A DNA stretch of 64,000 nucleotides from Limnochorda sp. L945t (GTDB lineage: Bacteria > Bacillota > Limnochordia > Limnochordales > Geochordaceae). The notes beneath the pieces are model-generated. The model was not told where the DNA came from. It was given only the letters and a program-made list of their open reading frames with translations, and made no database searches. The first letter of the stretch is position 1, and every line of letters begins with the position of its first letter. Positions 48,630-57,655 of this stretch are shown in pieces. The stretch covers positions 2,511,722 to 2,575,721 of the forward strand of contig NZ_CP141615.1 of NCBI RefSeq assembly GCF_035593305.1, in the 5' to 3' direction. The position numbers and the translations under genes are program-made.

Positions 48630-49139
48630 TCACCGGCGGCCGAGCGCGTCCATCAGCTGGCGCTCGCTGCGCCGCAGCCAGCGCCGCCGCTCCCGGTAAT
48701 CCGGGCAGAGCCGGGCGAGCGCCGCCCAGAAGCGGGCCGAGTGGTTGGGTTCCCGCAGGTGTACGAGCTCGTGTAGGATGACGTAGTCGAGCACCTCGGG
48801 CGGCGCCATGATCAGCCGGAAGTTGAACGACAGATTGCCACGGTTGGAGCAGCTGCCCCACCGGGTCCGCTGGTCCCGGATGAAGACCCGCCGGTAGCGA
48901 AACCCGTGCCGGCCGGCCAGGTCGGCCAGCCGCCGGTAGATGACGGCCCGAGCCCGCTCCCGCAGCCACGTCTCCAGCACGGCTTCGGGGCTGCGGCGCT
49001 CCGTGCCGGAGAGCAGCACCCAGAGCGCCCCGTTGACGTGGATGACCTGCGTGTGCCTTACCGGTGCCACCCGCACCTCGATGCGGTGCGGTCGCCCTTC
49101 GAGCAGGATCGCCGGAGGGAGGCCGGGATAGGCGCTCAT
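48630..49139 (-). CDS. YgjP-type M48-like metal-dependent hydrolase (DUF45)
   Basis: A 169-residue YgjP/DUF45 protein with the zinc-peptidase core: TRWGSCSNRGNLSFNFRLIMAPPEVLDYVILHELVHLREPNHSARFW. The HELVH helix gives two zinc histidines and a catalytic glutamate, with the third ligand in the NHS segment. The family resembles SprT-like and Mpr proteases, but targets are unknown. ATG 49139 overlaps the upstream dehydrogenase stop as ATGA, so it ends the addBA operon. Confidence 0.88.
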   Translation of the reverse strand: MSAYPGLPPAILLEGRPHRIEVRVAPVRHTQVIHVNGALWVLLSGTERRSPEAVLETWLRERARAVIYRRLADLAGRHGFRYRRVFIRDQRTRWGSCSNRGNLSFNFRLIMAPPEVLDYVILHELVHLREPNHSARFWAALARLCPDYRERRRWLRRSERQLMDALGRR

Positions 49140-50221
49140 GCAGGAGGCGCCAACCCCAGCTCCCGGGCGAGCGCTTCCAACCGCTCGTACAGCCCGGCGG
49201 GCACCGGGATACCCGAGCCCAGCCGCTCCTTTTGGCGCCGGGCCCCGCCCTCTCCGGGCACCCGCACGGGCCAACGCTCGTCCTGGGGAGGCACCGAGCG
49301 CAGCTGGCGGATGAGCTGATCGACCCGCCGCTTGAAATCCTCGGGGCGCATGAACGACCCCACGTGGATGGCCATCAGGAAATGGCCGGTGTCGTGGCCC
49401 TCGGGCGGGATGAGCGCGCCGAACCCGGCCCCCGTCAAGACCCCCGACAACACGTCGACCAGGATGCCCAGTGCGTAGGTCTTGTACCCGAGGGGCAACA
49501 GCGCCCCCTCGAGGGCCGAGCGCGGGTCGGTCGTGAGACGGCCGGCAGGGTCGATGCCCCACCCGGGCGGGATCGACTCGCCTGCCTCGGCGGCTCTCGC
49601 GATGCGGCGCATGGCCACCACGCTCATGGCGAAGTCCATCACGATCGGTGGCTCCTCGAGCGCCGGCACGGCCGCCGCGAGAGGCATGTTGTGCATGGCC
49701 CGCCGCGCCCCGCCGTGGGGCGCCATGACGGCCGGCCCGTTGCTCCCGGCCACGCCGATCATGTCGTGGGCCAGCGCCATCATGGCGTAAAACGCGCCGG
49801 CGCCGAAGTGGGTGGACCGGCGCACCCCGACCAGGGCGACCCCCGACTGGCGGGCCATGTCGATGGCCTGCTCCATGGCGCGATACGCGGCCACCACGCC
49901 GAGCGCCCGGTCGGCATCGAGCACGGCCGTGGAGGCGCCGCTCACCGTCAGGTGAAGCTCGGGTCGCGCCTTGACCGTGCCGTCCCGCAGGCGCTTCACG
50001 TAGCCGGGAAGCAGCGCCACCCCGTGGGTGTCGATCCCCCACAGGCTCGTCTTGACCAGCACCGAGGCGGCGATGGCCGCGCTCTGGGCGTCGAGCCCGG
50101 CTTTCTCGAACGCCGCCCGGCAAAACTCGTGCAAGGATGCGGCGCTGATCCGGCGCTCCGTTCCTTCGCCGGGCTCCGGAGGAGCGCCGGGGAACCGCGT
50201 CGGTCCTTGTTGCTGCTCCAT
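49136..50221 (-). CDS. Malate/L-lactate dehydrogenase family protein (Ldh_2)
   Basis: A 361-residue NAD(P)-dependent oxidoreductase of the Ldh_2/YlbC/AllD family, unrelated to classical LDH. Motifs: LVKTSLWGIDTHGVALLPGYVKRLRDG, VGVRRSTHFGAGAFYAMMALA with the catalytic-site His, GVAGSNGPAVMAPHGGA, IVMDFAMSVVAMRRI and a C-terminal GHDTGHFLMAI. Members reduce or oxidise 2-hydroxy acids (malate, lactate, ureidoglycolate, sulfolactate); the substrate is not clear here. ATG 50221 is 26 bases after the CDP-alcohol transferase gene. Confidence 0.9.
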   Translation of the reverse strand: MEQQQGPTRFPGAPPEPGEGTERRISAASLHEFCRAAFEKAGLDAQSAAIAASVLVKTSLWGIDTHGVALLPGYVKRLRDGTVKARPELHLTVSGASTAVLDADRALGVVAAYRAMEQAIDMARQSGVALVGVRRSTHFGAGAFYAMMALAHDMIGVAGSNGPAVMAPHGGARRAMHNMPLAAAVPALEEPPIVMDFAMSVVAMRRIARAAEAGESIPPGWGIDPAGRLTTDPRSALEGALLPLGYKTYALGILVDVLSGVLTGAGFGALIPPEGHDTGHFLMAIHVGSFMRPEDFKRRVDQLIRQLRSVPPQDERWPVRVPGEGGARRQKERLGSGIPVPAGLYERLEALARELGLAPPA

Positions 50222-50247
50222 GCCAAGCCCCCCGTGGATGGTTGGGT

Positions 50248-50988
50248 TCACCCGAGCGGGCGCTGGGGGTACCAGCCGCCGAGGCGCAGGACGGCAAGCA
50301 CGCAGGCAATGCCCGCCTCGGCCCAGAGCAGGCCTCGCCCGGCGCCGGCGACCGAACCGCTTCGCATGCTGCTGCCCAGGAGCGTCACCCAGAATCCTAC
50401 GATCACGAGCACGAACTGAAGGCGCGCCAGGCTCGTGGGCCGGGCGGCGAGGGGCGCCCGCCGGAAGGCCGAGCCCGCCGCGGACAAAGCCTCGGGCAGC
50501 ACCATGGCCCCTACCAGGGCGCGGCCGACGAGACCCTCGCCGAGGGCGAGCACGCCCAGGCTGATCCCCAGCACGACGTCCGCGAGCTGGTCGAGGCGGC
50601 CTCCGTTGCCCCCGGTCCTTCCCCGGCATCTCGCCAGGGGTCCGTCGACGAAATCGGTGAGGGCAGCGCCCGCCAGGATCCCCAGCACCGGGCGCAGCGG
50701 CGCCCCCGACGCCCACAGTGCGACAGCGCCCGCGGACAGAAGGGCGCGCAGCACGGTGAGATGGTCCGGAGTCACCCAGGAAGGGAAGGCGTGCAACAGC
50801 ACGCTCAGCATGGCGTCGCGCAGGCGCTCCTCCTGGTGCGTGGCCCGCAGCAAGAACGCTGCGACCGGCCCCGAAGGAGGCTCCTGGCCGTGGTGGCCGC
50901 CAGGGCTGACCCCAGCCTCACCGGGGGTCGGCGGCCCCGGGACCGGGCGGCTTGCGGCGGGCCGACCGATCTTTGCCACTCTCCCCAC
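50248..50988 (-). CDS. CDP-alcohol phosphatidyltransferase family membrane protein
   Basis: About 246 residues with four to six hydrophobic segments. The family signature is exact: DG-x2-AR-x8-G-x3-D-x3-D, seen as VDGPLAR...GGRLDQLAD. It transfers a phospho-alcohol head group from CDP-diacylglycerol or a CDP-alcohol, making phosphatidylglycerol-phosphate, cardiolipin-type or inositol-type lipids. About 50 residues before the domain are Pro/Gly-rich and the true start is uncertain: GTG 50988 has AGGTGG upstream, with ATG 50809 as a short alternative. It lies 20 bases after addA. Confidence 0.8.
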   Translation of the reverse strand: MGRVAKIGRPAASRPVPGPPTPGEAGVSPGGHHGQEPPSGPVAAFLLRATHQEERLRDAMLSVLLHAFPSWVTPDHLTVLRALLSAGAVALWASGAPLRPVLGILAGAALTDFVDGPLARCRGRTGGNGGRLDQLADVVLGISLGVLALGEGLVGRALVGAMVLPEALSAAGSAFRRAPLAARPTSLARLQFVLVIVGFWVTLLGSSMRSGSVAGAGRGLLWAEAGIACVLAVLRLGGWYPQRPLG

Positions 50989-51008
50989 CCACTTCCACCT
51001 GGCGCAGA

Positions 51009-54000
51009 CTATTCGGCCGGCTCGCGGCCGGCCCCTTCGGCCACCACCAGCTGCCCGGCCCTGGCCGCGTAGAGGAAGACGTCGACCGCCCGCCCGGCAG
51101 GCGCCCCGCACGCTCGCCGCGCGGCCTGGGCGTACGCCTCAGCCTGTGCAGCATAGTGTTTGCGCAGCGCGGACGCCGGAGCGGCATCCGTCTTGTAGTC
51201 GACGACCACGAGACCGCCCCCGGGCAAGACACACAGCAGGTCCATGCGCCCCTCCACCAGGGTCCCTGCGTCGTCCACGTACGCGAAAGGGACCTCGGCC
51301 ATGCACCGGGCGCTCCGTCGCGCCAGGGCCCCAACAGGGCCGCGACATGCCTGCTCCACCCACTGCGCGAGCAGCTCCACCTGCCCCCGGCCCAGCCGCC
51401 AGGCGGTCGCCGCCGCCTCTGCCTTCATACGCGCCCACCCCGGGTCCGGCGGGAACCCTTCCCGGGCCGCCCACTCCATCACCTGGTGGAAGGCAAGGCC
51501 GAGCGTCGTGCCGTCGTCGTCCCCGGCCGGCACCGGGGCGTCGCTCGCGGGCACGTCCTCGCCCTGCACCGCCTCTGCCCACTCGCTGCCCGTCACGGCG
51601 TCCTCCCGCCATGCCGGCGCCCGCAGCGAGCGCGCCGCCACGATGGCCCTTCCCTGGGATGCGCGCCGGAGCAGCTCCTGCCGCCGCTCCAGCCACCGGC
51701 GGGCCATCCGCTCGGGGTCGTCCGCCTCCTCCGGCCCTTCGCCCTGCCGATCCAGGGAGACGGCCGCCTCCCTCTGCACCGCCGCGATCGCCTCCCGCCC
51801 GCCGGGAGCCTCGTCTCTCTCTTCGCCATCCGCAATGGTCACGGCCGGCAGCGCGTCGACCGCCGCCTGGCCCGCCACGTCTGAGAGCTCCTTCCAGAAG
51901 CCGCCGTCTCGGGGCAGGCCCGAGAGGAAAAGGTAGTCCCGCGCCCGGGTCAGGGCCACGTAGTAGAGCCTGACCCGTTCTGCCCGGAGCCGCCGCTTCT
52001 CCTGCTCCACCGCCTCCTCGAAGCCGGCCGTCTGGATGCCCAGATCCGAGCGCCCGAGACGCAGCTCGATCCGCCCCGCCTGCCGGTCGACCACGGCCGA
52101 GCCCACGTCGGAGCGGCGCTCGCCCAAATTGGCCACGAAGACGATGGGAAACTCCAGGCCTTTCGCCTTGTGCACCGTGAGGATCCGCACGCTCTCCTCG
52201 TCGTCGGTCAGCGGGGAGTCCTCTTCCTCGGCCGGCGCCGGCCCGCCGGGCCCCCGAGCCCGCAACCACCGCACGAGCCCCCCGAGCGTGACCGTCCCCG
52301 CCTGCTCCAGCGCGGTCACCTGGGCGACCAGCTTGTCCACGTTGGCGACGGACTGGCCGGCGTCACGACGCCGCCGGAGCCAGGCGAGATAGCCGCTTTC
52401 GTCCAGGAGCCCCCGCAGGACCTGCGAAGGCCGGCCTGTCGCCCATCGCCGGTGCCACTCCCCGATGGCCGCCAGGGCCTCCGCGACCCGGGGTGCCGCC
52501 CGGGCCGCGCCTTCGTCCACCCGGAGCCCTCCAAGGCGCCCTCCGGCCCGGTGGAAGGCCCAAAGCTGCGCGTCGCTCACCCCGAAGAAGCCCGATCGCA
52601 GGGTGCCGAGCACCGCCAGCGCGTCCGAGGGGTTGTAGACGGCCGAAAGGGCCAGCGAGATCTCCCGGATCTCCGTACGAGTGTAAAACAGGCGGCCTCC
52701 GACGACTCGGTACGGCACGCCGGCCCGCTCGAGCGCGCTCTCCAGGTGTTCGATGCCGGTGAAGACGGGCAGGAGCACCACCGCGTCGCGCCAGCGGGCC
52801 GTTCGCCACGCGCCGCCGTCCAGGACCTGCAGCCTTCCTTCGCCCACCAGGTGCTGAAGTGCACCGGCGACGAGGCGCGCCTCGAGCCGGCGGGTTTCGT
52901 CCGCAGAAAGCTCGCCCGTCCCGCCGCTGCCGGCCGGCAGCAGCCGGTACGCGCCGGGCGGCCATTCTGCTCCCGGCGGCACCTCGTCCGGGCGGTACGG
53001 CTCCAGAGCCACGTACGCCGGCTGGAAGACCGGACCCCGCCCCCAGGCATCCGCGTCGCCGGCGGCGGCCGCCTCGGCGAGGGCCGGCCGCGCGCCGCCC
53101 ATCCAGGCTTCGAAGAAGGCGTTGACGTGCCGGGCGATGGCCGGCACCGTGCGGAAGTTCTGCCGGATGGTCGCGCGGCGTCCCTGCCGCTCCAGCACCG
53201 ACGCCGCATCCCGGTACGTCTCGATGTCGGCCCGGCGGAAGCGATAGATGGACTGCTTCGGGTCGCCCACCAGGAAAAGCCGCCCCGGCCCCACCTCCAC
53301 GTCCCGCCAGGCGTGCGCCCGGGGTTCCCGTTCCGTCAGGAAGAAGACGATCTCCGCCTGAAGAGGGTCGGTGTCCTGGAACTCGTCGACCAGCACCGCC
53401 CGCCACCGCTGCTGGAAGTGGCGGCGGGCCGCCACGCTCGAGCGCAACAGGTCCCGGCACCACAAGAGCTGGTCGAGGAAGTCGGCCTGGCCACGCCGCT
53501 TCTTCTCCTGCTGGGCCCACTCGACGAAACCCCGTAGCCACGCCACGATCGACGCGGCCAGAGCTTGCCGGGCCGAGCGGGCGGCCTCCTCGACCGCTTC
53601 CCGTACGTCCCGGTAGAGCTCTCGGGCCTTTTCGAGGTCTTCCTTGCGTGTCCAATGTTTCTGAGCACCGAGGCGACTCCCGGGCTTCTTCACCTTTTGC
53701 AGGGCCGCCCCGATACGTGTAGCCCAGGCGAGCGCCTCCGCCAACGGCAAAGCCTCGTCCGAAGCTCCTGCACCGCCCGAAGGCGCGGGGACGGGGTTGT
53801 CCGACAGCGCCCGGGCGAAGCCCGAGACGGCCCTGGCGAGCTCGTCCTCGCCCGTACGGCACGCTCCCTTCACCAGCGCCTCGAGCTCGGCCCCATGCTC
53901 CTGTACGCAATCCCTGGCGTGCTGCAGGGCCCCGTACAGCCGCTGCAGCGCTTCGGCGGCCCGGGCCCCGGCGGATGGGTCGGCGAGGGTCACGTCGCGG

Positions 54001-54545
54001 TGGTCGTAGAGGGCCATTGCCGCCCCCCGAAGCTCCTCCAGACCCAGGCCGGCGCCCATCGCCAGCCGCAGGGGGGTCTCGCCGGGGCCGGCTCGCGAGT
54101 GCGTGCCGGCCTGTTCGTTGAGCCACAGGCGCCACAGCTCCTCGAAGAGCCCGGCGGCCACCGATGGATCCGCCGTCTCGAAGCCGGGATCCAGGCCGGC
54201 CTCGATGGGCCGTTCCTTCAAGATGGCGAGGGCCAGGGAGTGAATGGTGGAAATCTGGGCGCTTTCGATCTCCTGCAGCGCCTGCCGGTGGGCAGGATGC
54301 CTGCTCTGCTCGAGGCGCGACCGCACGCGAGCCTTGAGCTCGGCCGCGGCCAGCTCGGTGAAAGTGATGGCGGCCAGCTGGGAAGCCCGGATGCCGCTCG
54401 TGAGCAGGTGGAGGATGCGCTCGACCAGCAGGGAGGTCTTGCCCGTGCCGGCCGCCGCCTCCACGCAGAAGGAAGAGCCGATCGCTTCGACGACCTCCCG
54501 CCGGACCTCCTCGTCGACCAGGGGGCGCCCACCGCTCGGGGTCAT
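51009..54545 (-). CDS. addA: ATP-dependent helicase/nuclease subunit A
   Basis: A 1178-residue UvrD-type helicase with a C-terminal nuclease, matching AddA. Walker A AAAGTGKT at 30-37, ITFTELAAAELKAR (Ia), VLVDEFQDTDPLQ (II), FLVGDPKQSIYRFRRAD (III), QNFRTVPAI (IV), ILTVHKAKGLEFPIVFV (V) and YVALTRARDYLFLSG (VI). The C-terminal PD-(D/E)XK nuclease shows EGRMDLLCV and VVDYKTD. With AddB it processes double-strand breaks for RecA. ATG 54545 overlaps the addB stop as ATGA. It is near the normal size for Firmicute AddA. Confidence 0.96.
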   Translation of the reverse strand: MTPSGGRPLVDEEVRREVVEAIGSSFCVEAAAGTGKTSLLVERILHLLTSGIRASQLAAITFTELAAAELKARVRSRLEQSRHPAHRQALQEIESAQISTIHSLALAILKERPIEAGLDPGFETADPSVAAGLFEELWRLWLNEQAGTHSRAGPGETPLRLAMGAGLGLEELRGAAMALYDHRDVTLADPSAGARAAEALQRLYGALQHARDCVQEHGAELEALVKGACRTGEDELARAVSGFARALSDNPVPAPSGGAGASDEALPLAEALAWATRIGAALQKVKKPGSRLGAQKHWTRKEDLEKARELYRDVREAVEEAARSARQALAASIVAWLRGFVEWAQQEKKRRGQADFLDQLLWCRDLLRSSVAARRHFQQRWRAVLVDEFQDTDPLQAEIVFFLTEREPRAHAWRDVEVGPGRLFLVGDPKQSIYRFRRADIETYRDAASVLERQGRRATIRQNFRTVPAIARHVNAFFEAWMGGARPALAEAAAAGDADAWGRGPVFQPAYVALEPYRPDEVPPGAEWPPGAYRLLPAGSGGTGELSADETRRLEARLVAGALQHLVGEGRLQVLDGGAWRTARWRDAVVLLPVFTGIEHLESALERAGVPYRVVGGRLFYTRTEIREISLALSAVYNPSDALAVLGTLRSGFFGVSDAQLWAFHRAGGRLGGLRVDEGAARAAPRVAEALAAIGEWHRRWATGRPSQVLRGLLDESGYLAWLRRRRDAGQSVANVDKLVAQVTALEQAGTVTLGGLVRWLRARGPGGPAPAEEEDSPLTDDEESVRILTVHKAKGLEFPIVFVANLGERRSDVGSAVVDRQAGRIELRLGRSDLGIQTAGFEEAVEQEKRRLRAERVRLYYVALTRARDYLFLSGLPRDGGFWKELSDVAGQAAVDALPAVTIADGEERDEAPGGREAIAAVQREAAVSLDRQGEGPEEADDPERMARRWLERRQELLRRASQGRAIVAARSLRAPAWREDAVTGSEWAEAVQGEDVPASDAPVPAGDDDGTTLGLAFHQVMEWAAREGFPPDPGWARMKAEAAATAWRLGRGQVELLAQWVEQACRGPVGALARRSARCMAEVPFAYVDDAGTLVEGRMDLLCVLPGGGLVVVDYKTDAAPASALRKHYAAQAEAYAQAARRACGAPAGRAVDVFLYAARAGQLVVAEGAGREPAE

Positions 54546-57500
54546 GGACGTCCACCCCCCGTCTCGGAGCGGTCGCCCGGAGCGCGCAGATCCACCAGGG
54601 GCCGGACGAGCGCGTCGCTCGCCTTGCGCTCCCCCTGGCGGCGGGCTTCAGGGCCGCACACGACGTAAAAGGTGCAACGCCTGCAATCTTGCTCGTCTCT
54701 CGGCAGGGGCGGGAAGCTGCCGGCCGCCAGCAGGCCCGCCAGGGTGGCCACCGCCCGCTCGACGTGCGGCCACGAGCCTGCCCACTCGGCCCCGTCCAGA
54801 GGAAGCTCCGTCGCCGTGCCGTCCGCCCCCAGGAAGAGAAACGAGGCCCGGCAGGCCGAGGCTTCGAGACCGGCCAACCGGCTTGCGGCGAGCAAGTACA
54901 CCGGCAGCTGGAGGTCCGTACCGGCCTTCAGGCCGGGCCCGTCGAGGCTCGTCCGGGGCCGGGAGGTCTTGTAGTCGATGACCCGGACCGCCACCGGGCG
55001 GCCCGTCTCGCCGGCCCGCTGCTCGTCCACCCGGTCGATGCGCCCGCGCAAGCGTACCTCGAGCCCCGGCACCAGGTCGGCCAGCCTCACGGAGAACGGC
55101 TCCTCGAACCGGATGGGCTGCCACCCATCCCGGCGGAGCGCCTCCACATGCCCGGCGATGAACCGCGCCAGAGCCTCGACGAGGAGGTCGCGCTGGATGC
55201 GGGCCACCCCCGGCAGAGCGGCCACGGCGGGGTAGTTCTGGGCCACGGCCTGGTCCACGGCCTGAGCGAGCACCTCACGCCGCTCCTGGGAAGAGCCCGC
55301 GGCGGCGCCCTGACCCGCCCACCAGCGGAAAAAGAGCTCCAGGGCCCGGTGCACGACCCTTCCGCGGGCAAATCCCTCGAGGCCCTCGCCTTCCTCCGGC
55401 GCCTCCTCCTCCGAGATACCCAGCGCCCGTTCGAAGAAGTAGGCCCGGGGGCAGCGGGCGTACCGTTCGAGCCCGGTCGGCGTGAGCTCGAGGGTTGCCG
55501 GCTGCGACGCATCCGTTGCCTGCGCTACCGCCTCCACCAGGCCGTCCCACTCGGTCAGGCTCCGGCTCCAGCGCTGCCGTTGCGCCAGGGCCCCTGCAGC
55601 CGCCCGGGGGTAGCGGGAGGCGAGATAGGGCTCCGCCCTGGCACCCAGGCGGGCGGCGAGGTGGGCATCGAACGAGGCGAGGTCGAGCGGATCGAGCGAG
55701 GCCCCCCCGCTCTGCCGCTCCTGTACCGCAGGCGCCTCCTGCTGCAGCCACCGCAGCAGCGGCGAGGGCACGCGCTCTCTCCCGGAGATGGCCTCCGCCC
55801 GGGGCCAGCTCACCTGCAAGAGGCGCTCGGCGGCCCCGACCGCCGCCGCGAAGTAGAGCCTTTCCCGGCGAGCGTGCCAGGCGGCCCGCTCTCCCGCGGT
55901 GCCCAGACCGAGCCGCTGGAGGTCCGCCACTCCCAGGAGAGGGTCCTGCTCTGCGGGCCGGGGCCAGCCGGGGTCGTTGAGGCCGGCGACCACGACCGTG
56001 TCGAAGCTGCAGCCTGCGGCCAGCGGGGCATCCAGCACGGCCGGGCGCCCCTGCTCGAAGTGCCCGGTGGGGATGGCGGCGCCGTGTAGAGCGCTGGCCA
56101 GGATCTCGCGAAAGCGCGCGGGCGCGACCCGGGCTTTCTCCTCAGCGCCCACCAGCGCGTCCAGCTCCGAAAGGCCCTGGAGCAGCCCCATCAGCTGCTG
56201 CATCGCTTCGCCCGGCCGGAGCGCCTCCTGCACGAAGCGGCTGCATGCCGCGGCCCACCCTGCCCAGGAGCTCTCCTGCGGCCACTGCCTGGCACGGGCG
56301 ACCAGTGTCCGGGCCGCCCGGGCAAAGTCCGGCCACCCCGGCTCCTCCTGCAGCACGGAGGTCGCCTCGGCAATCCGGCGCTCCCAGGCGTCGAGGCCCG
56401 CCGTGATCCCCGCCCGGGCTGACAGGGCGTCCCAGGCCACGGGCATCCACCGATCCTCGATCGAGCCCAGCCATTCCGGGCGCAACGGCGACGAGGCCAG
56501 CCATTCGATGGTCTGGGCGCGGGGTAGCCCTTGCTCCGTTACTTCGAGCCAGCCGAGCAAAGCCCGCGCCCCGGGCAACTCGGCCACGCGCCGCACGCCG
56601 GGGGCGAAGGGCTCCACGCCCGCTCGCGCGAGCGCGTCCAGCACCGGCCCGGCGGCATCCCTGGAGCGCACGACGACCGCCACGCGGGCCAACGGCACGC
56701 CCCTTCGTGCCGCATCCAGGACGGCCTGGGCCGCCAGCTGCCCCTCCCGCACCTCGTCCGTCGCCGAGACGATCGTGACCGAAGCCGCCTGCACCGCCCC
56801 GGCGCAAGACGCTTCGCCCGCTTCGCCCGCGCCCGGCAGCCCGATCTCCTCCACCTTCGTGCCCGACCCGGCCGCCACCAGCGACGCCCGAAGCAGGTGC
56901 CACAGATGGCCGGGGTCGTACAGCGCGTCGACACCCCAGAGGATGAGGCCGGCGCCTCCCAGCCGCCTGGCGGCTTCGCCCGCCCTGACGGCCTGGCAGG
57001 CCATCCACCAGACGGCCGCCCCGTCGGCCCACTCCCCGCCGCCTCGCATGCCGCCCACCGGCACGAGTCGCTCGCTGATCGCCTCGTACACCGTGGCGAT
57101 CGCCTCCCACCGGGCCCGATCCTCGGACGCCACTGCGGCGGCCAGTTCCCGAAGGCGCGACGGCGGCACCCCGTGATGGCGCAGGAAGCTCACGGTGCGC
57201 GCCAGCACCCGCGCCAGCCCCGGCCGGTCACGGATGGCGTCGAAGTACGCGGGAGCGGACTGCTCGAGCATCTCTTGGACCAGCACGAGCAGCCCGTGGG
57301 GCGGGAGTGCCCGGAGCCCAGTCGCGCCTGCGGGCCATCCGGCCAGGCGGGCCGCCAGCTGGCCGGGGGTCAGCAGGTACAGCCCCAGGCACGAGCGGCC
57401 TTCCAGCCGCTCCGCCAGCCGCCGCAGCACCTGCAAGGCCGCGGCCCAGGAAGGCACCACCACGGTCAGGGGATCGAGCGGGTGCTCCCGGCAGCGCCGC

Positions 57501-57550
57501 GCGAGGCGCTCTACCAGCTGGGACTGGCTCTGGACGCTGTGAACCCCCAT
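54542..57550 (-). CDS. addB: ATP-dependent helicase/nuclease subunit B
   Basis: A 1002-residue AddB-like subunit. It has a degenerate helicase fold with no Walker A motif, a VVVAGLNDPGWPRPAEQDPLL segment, and a C-terminal PD-(D/E)XK nuclease domain (RGRIDRVDEQ, VIDYKTSRPR). Four cysteines expected to hold a [4Fe-4S] cluster are visible: YARCPRAYFFERAL upstream of the nuclease core and DCRRCTFYVVC near the C-terminus. The frame is open upstream to 59017 over the DUF4384 genes but that part is antisense coding; ATG 57550 with GGGGGAGGAG is the real start. It heads the addBA operon. Confidence 0.93.
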   Translation of the reverse strand: MGVHSVQSQSQLVERLARRCREHPLDPLTVVVPSWAAALQVLRRLAERLEGRSCLGLYLLTPGQLAARLAGWPAGATGLRALPPHGLLVLVQEMLEQSAPAYFDAIRDRPGLARVLARTVSFLRHHGVPPSRLRELAAAVASEDRARWEAIATVYEAISERLVPVGGMRGGGEWADGAAVWWMACQAVRAGEAARRLGGAGLILWGVDALYDPGHLWHLLRASLVAAGSGTKVEEIGLPGAGEAGEASCAGAVQAASVTIVSATDEVREGQLAAQAVLDAARRGVPLARVAVVVRSRDAAGPVLDALARAGVEPFAPGVRRVAELPGARALLGWLEVTEQGLPRAQTIEWLASSPLRPEWLGSIEDRWMPVAWDALSARAGITAGLDAWERRIAEATSVLQEEPGWPDFARAARTLVARARQWPQESSWAGWAAACSRFVQEALRPGEAMQQLMGLLQGLSELDALVGAEEKARVAPARFREILASALHGAAIPTGHFEQGRPAVLDAPLAAGCSFDTVVVAGLNDPGWPRPAEQDPLLGVADLQRLGLGTAGERAAWHARRERLYFAAAVGAAERLLQVSWPRAEAISGRERVPSPLLRWLQQEAPAVQERQSGGASLDPLDLASFDAHLAARLGARAEPYLASRYPRAAAGALAQRQRWSRSLTEWDGLVEAVAQATDASQPATLELTPTGLERYARCPRAYFFERALGISEEEAPEEGEGLEGFARGRVVHRALELFFRWWAGQGAAAGSSQERREVLAQAVDQAVAQNYPAVAALPGVARIQRDLLVEALARFIAGHVEALRRDGWQPIRFEEPFSVRLADLVPGLEVRLRGRIDRVDEQRAGETGRPVAVRVIDYKTSRPRTSLDGPGLKAGTDLQLPVYLLAASRLAGLEASACRASFLFLGADGTATELPLDGAEWAGSWPHVERAVATLAGLLAAGSFPPLPRDEQDCRRCTFYVVCGPEARRQGERKASDALVRPLVDLRAPGDRSETGGGRP

Positions 57551-57655
57551 CTCCTCCCCCGTTACCCACGGGTGGATCGCCGATAGATCTTTAACGGGAA
57601 CGCCTGAGTTTCCCTCCGGTGGGTGCGAAGATGCTTTCGGGGGGTGTGCCCCGTC